NCBI GenBank assembly: GCA_947174955.1
Contig: CAMWKX010000008.1
Coordinates: 1-16,905 of the forward strand
Direction: 5' to 3'
Origin: an uncultured Clostridia bacterium
Lineage (GTDB): Bacteria > Bacillota > Clostridia > Christensenellales > Borkfalkiaceae
Length of the DNA stretch: 16,905 nucleotides
This document shows, in pieces, positions 14,339 through 16,905 of the stretch; within the stretch, counting starts at the first letter, position 1, and the number at the start of each line of letters is the position of its first letter. Under the pieces are notes generated by a model that had not been told where the DNA came from, did not search any database, and was given only the letters and a program-made list of their open reading frames with translations. The position numbers were made by a program, and so were the translations under genes.

Positions 14339-16111
14339 ATGTGCGGAATTATCGGGGTTGCATTGAGGCGCGGAAACGCGGCGGCGGAGGTCTACGACGG
14401 CTTGGAGCGGCTGGAATACCGCGGGTACGATTCGGCGGGAATGTCGGTTAAGACGGACGGCGGAACGGTTACGGTCAAGCGGGGAGGGCGTGTTGCCAAC
14501 CTTAAGGACAGCGCGGCGGGGCTTTCAGGCAACGTGGCTACGGGACACACGCGCTGGGCGACTCACGGCGAGCCGTCGGACAAAAACGCGCACCCGCACG
14601 TTGCGGGCAAATTTTCAATAGTGCACAACGGCATTATCGAAAACTACCGCGAGCTCAAAGAGGAGCGTTTAAAGGGCGGCGCGGAGTTTGTTTCGGACAC
14701 GGACAGTGAAGTTATCGTGCGGCTCCTTAACAAGGACTATTCGGGCGACCTGCTTGCGGCGGGTGCGGCGACGGTTAAGCGGCTGAAAGGCTCGTACGCG
14801 CTGGGCATTCTATGCGAAGATTTCGACGGAATTATCGCCGTAAAATACAAGAGCCCCGTGGTGGTGGGGTTTGGAGAAAAGGGTATTGCGCTGTGCAGTG
14901 ATATTCCCGCTTTGCCCGAATGGGTGAGTGCGGTATGCGTGCCCGAGGACGGCGATATCGTGAGTATTTCGGCGCAGTCGGCAAGCTTTTACGACGGCGA
15001 GCTTCAACCCGCAAACCGCGTTCGCCGCCCCATATTCGCGGGGCAATTCAACTGCGGGCGGGGCGATTACCCCCATTATATGCTCAAAGAAATACACGAA
15101 ACCGAGCGGACGGTGCGCGACACGTGCGACGCGTTTTTCCGCAACGTGGACGTCAAACGGCTGACCGATTACGTGCGGAACGCCGACCGCATAATTCTGA
15201 CGGGGTGCGGCACGGCGTACAATGCGGGACTGGTTGCCAAGCGGTTTTTCTCCGACAGGTGCGGGGTGTTCTGTCAGGTGGAGATTGCAAGCGAGCTGCG
15301 CTATTCGCCCGTGCATATTACGGGGTCAACGCTCGTTCTGGCGATAAGTCAGAGCGGTGAAACGGCGGACACGGTCGAGGCGGTTTCTTCGCTCAAAGAG
15401 GCGGGCGCGCACGTGGTTGCCGTGACCAACTGCGGGTACTCGGCGATAACGCGGGTGGCGCATCTGACCGTTCCCGTCTGCGCGGGTGCGGAGGTGTGCG
15501 TTGCGGCAACCAAGAGCTACATAGGGCAGCTTGCCGCGCTGTATCTCATATCCAATCTCACGTCGGATATTTTTGCCGCGCGCAAAAAACTTTTGGAGGT
15601 CGGCGGCAAGGTTGGGGAGCTGTTGAAGGGCTGTGGCAGTGCGGATAAAATCGCCAAGGAGTGCGCTCAAAGCTCGGCGGTGTTCTTTCTCGGGCGCGGG
15701 GCGGACTACGCTGTGGCGGTGGAGGCTTCGCTCAAACTGAAGGAAATTTCCTACATATTCAGCGACGGCTATCCCGCGGGCGAATTAAAACACGGCACGC
15801 TTGCGCTCATTGACGAAAACACTTTGAGCGTGATTATAATCTGCGACGAGAGCCTTGCGGAAAAATGCGAGAACGCGGTAAGTCAGGTCGCCTCGCGCAA
15901 GGGCAAGGTGGCGGTTATTACCTCTCTTGAAGTGGTTGCCGAAAAGCTTAAAGATACCGCGGCGGTGTGGAAGATACCCGAGTGTTCGGCTCAGCTTTCG
16001 CCGTTCGTTTCGGCGGTTGCGTTGCAGATGGTTGCCTATAAAACGGCGGTAAGCCTGGGGCGCGACCCCGACAAGCCGCGAAATTTAGCCAAGTCTGTTA
16101 CTGTGGAATAG
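14339..16111 (+). CDS. glmS: Glutamine-fructose-6-phosphate aminotransferase (isomerising)
   Basis: GlmS makes glucosamine-6-phosphate from fructose-6-phosphate and glutamine, the entry step to amino sugars for peptidoglycan. The 590 residues (family about 600-610) begin MCGIIGVALRRGNAAAEVYDGLERLEYRGYDSAGM: Cys2 becomes the N-terminal nucleophile of the class II glutaminase domain (to about 220), with TRWATHGEPSDKNAHPH and VHNGIIENYRELK. The isomerase half has two SIS domains: LTGCGTAYNAG, ISQSGETADTVEA and ATKSYIGQLAALYLI, then FFLGRGADYAVAVEASLKLKEISYIF and AGELKHGTLALI, ending in the canonical DPDKPRNLAKSVTVE. The ATG is 1 base after the glmM TAA with a GAGGGGG ribosome site inside glmM, implying coupled translation. 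No glmS ribozyme can fit immediately upstream, so the usual Gram-positive feedback switch is absent at this position. Confidence 0.97.
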   Translation: MCGIIGVALRRGNAAAEVYDGLERLEYRGYDSAGMSVKTDGGTVTVKRGGRVANLKDSAAGLSGNVATGHTRWATHGEPSDKNAHPHVAGKFSIVHNGIIENYRELKEERLKGGAEFVSDTDSEVIVRLLNKDYSGDLLAAGAATVKRLKGSYALGILCEDFDGIIAVKYKSPVVVGFGEKGIALCSDIPALPEWVSAVCVPEDGDIVSISAQSASFYDGELQPANRVRRPIFAGQFNCGRGDYPHYMLKEIHETERTVRDTCDAFFRNVDVKRLTDYVRNADRIILTGCGTAYNAGLVAKRFFSDRCGVFCQVEIASELRYSPVHITGSTLVLAISQSGETADTVEAVSSLKEAGAHVVAVTNCGYSAITRVAHLTVPVCAGAEVCVAATKSYIGQLAALYLISNLTSDIFAARKKLLEVGGKVGELLKGCGSADKIAKECAQSSAVFFLGRGADYAVAVEASLKLKEISYIFSDGYPAGELKHGTLALIDENTLSVIIICDESLAEKCENAVSQVASRKGKVAVITSLEVVAEKLKDTAAVWKIPECSAQLSPFVSAVALQMVAYKTAVSLGRDPDKPRNLAKSVTVE

Positions 16112-16113
16112 TA

Positions 16114-16143
16114 AAAGCCCCGCGGCGTTTGCCGCGGGGCTTT
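16114..16143. terminator. Bidirectional terminator between glmS and the LRR gene
   Basis: AAAGCCCCGCGGC (16114-16126), loop GTTT, then GCCGCGGGGCTTT (16131-16143): a 13-bp perfect stem. T-rich sequence (TTTCAGTTTT) follows on the plus strand, and TTTTA follows on the minus strand. It sits between convergent genes, 2 bases after glmS and 5 bases after the end of the LRR gene, so it can serve both. Confidence 0.9.
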
Positions 16144-16148
16144 CAGTT

Positions 16149-16905
16149 TTATTCTTCGCCTTTTTTCATAGTCGTGCCGTCGTTGAAATGTATTGTGTAA
16201 TCGCCCGTTTTGTAGTCCCAATCGTCTACTACAATTTCAAGCCATTGTTCCTTTGTGCCGTCGTAATAGATATCAGTAAGCGAGGTGCAATTGCGGAAGG
16301 AATTGCGCGCTATTTTCGTGGCGTTGCCGCTTATATAAACCGTTGTCAGTTCGGTCGAATTGTATAAGTATAATGACAAGTTTATTTCGGTTATGCCGTT
16401 GCCGAGCACCACGGTTTTAAGTTTTTCAAACTTACCCAAAAATACTTGACTCAATTTGGTTATGCCGTTGCCTGTATCAATTTCGGTAATATTTTTGCAA
16501 CCGGCGAACGGTTCAACACAATAAATATCTTTTAAGCTGTCGGGTAATTTGACTTTCGATAACGCCGTGCAGCTGTCGAAAGCGGCAAACCCTAATTTAT
16601 ATACGCTGTTCGGTATGATAATTTCGGTAAGGCTCGTGCAATCTTTAAACGCACATTCGCCAATTTCAATCAAGCTTTCGGGAAGACTCACGCTTTCCAA
16701 ACTCGAACAGCCCGAAAAAGTGTAGCTGGGAATTTTTTCGATATTTCCGAGAATAATTACCTCTTTCAGATTTGTGCAGCCGTTAAAGCTCGGCAGTTCT
16801 GTCTGTTCAACGCTTGCGGGAATGACTATTTTATCTATTGCCGATCCCCGAAATGCGTACGGCGTTATTTCCGTCACGCTGCCGTCGTCGGGGATAACGC
16901 TGTTT
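16149..16905 (-). CDS. BspA-like leucine-rich-repeat (LRR_5) protein, C-terminal part (cut by window edge)
   Basis: The reverse-strand frame is open to the right edge: the codons before the GTG at 16877 read NSVIPDDGS, which continues the repeat pattern, so the gene starts outside the window. About 250 residues are visible. Repeats of about 23 residues carry the LRR_5 signature with F-x-x-C-x-x-L turns: FNGCTNL, FSGCSSL, FKDCTSL, FDSCTAL, FAGCKNI, then the degenerate FLGKFEKL and LYNSTEL, then FRNCTSL. The end, LTDIYYDGTKEQWLEI, followed by YTIHFNDGTTMKKGEE, is the usual C-terminal cap of this family in Bacillota and Bacteroidota. Such proteins are surface adhesins or protein binders; the signal peptide and any anchor would be off-window. 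It converges on glmS with the shared terminator. Confidence 0.9.
   Translation of the reverse strand, partial: NSVIPDDGSVTEITPYAFRGSAIDKIVIPASVEQTELPSFNGCTNLKEVIILGNIEKIPSYTFSGCSSLESVSLPESLIEIGECAFKDCTSLTEIIIPNSVYKLGFAAFDSCTALSKVKLPDSLKDIYCVEPFAGCKNITEIDTGNGITKLSQVFLGKFEKLKTVVLGNGITEINLSLYLYNSTELTTVYISGNATKIARNSFRNCTSLTDIYYDGTKEQWLEIVVDDWDYKTGDYTIHFNDGTTMKKGEE

Overview
The window reads as chromosome of a low-oxygen Bacillota (Clostridia-like) bacterium, probably a gut lineage. The pointers are strong Shine-Dalgarno sites, TTG starts, a BspA-type leucine-rich-repeat protein, a BIG2-bearing surface protein, an IlvD that looks like the oxygen-sensitive cluster type, and near-consensus sigma-A promoters. 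All three stop codons are used normally. Base composition is mixed: about 62% G+C in a glmM line I counted (13681-13740), about 37-38% in two lines of the 3' end of the large surface gene. I cannot name the genus from the sequence.

Layout. (1) 1-7075, minus strand: a branched-chain amino acid operon in the order ilvB, ilvN, ilvD, an unassigned gene, leuC, leuD, leuB (leuB runs off the left edge). Most junctions are 1-50 bases. A good promoter sits at 7152-7180. ilvC and leuA are not in the window. The unassigned gene (2321-3118) looks like a DUF4097-type beta-strand-repeat protein and lies between ilvD and leuC, 5 bases from leuC. (2) 7076-7402: an AT-rich divergent control region with two back-to-back promoters, one of them a perfect TTGACA-17-TATAAT, plus a 7-bp inverted repeat between them and a 12-bp palindrome at the start of the rightward transcript. 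(3) 7403-12858, plus strand: a two-gene envelope or surface module, a 249-residue protein and a 1542-residue modular protein, both with an N-terminal membrane segment ending in AWF at residues 27-29, closed by a strong terminator. (4) 12859-16143, plus strand: glmM and glmS, 1 base apart, closed by a terminator whose stem arms match the previous one. (5) 16149-16905, minus strand: the C-terminal part of a BspA-like LRR_5 protein, convergent with glmS.

How it fits together. The left operon makes acetolactate (IlvBN), dehydrates dihydroxy acids (IlvD) and carries out the isomerase and dehydrogenase steps of leucine synthesis (LeuCD, LeuB). GlmS and GlmM make glucosamine-6-phosphate and glucosamine-1-phosphate for UDP-GlcNAc and peptidoglycan. 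The two-gene surface module between these housekeeping blocks, with its own strong promoter and terminator, is the most novel content. Its large protein has an irregular Tyr/Asn/Gly/Asp-rich repeat that I do not recognise as a named family.
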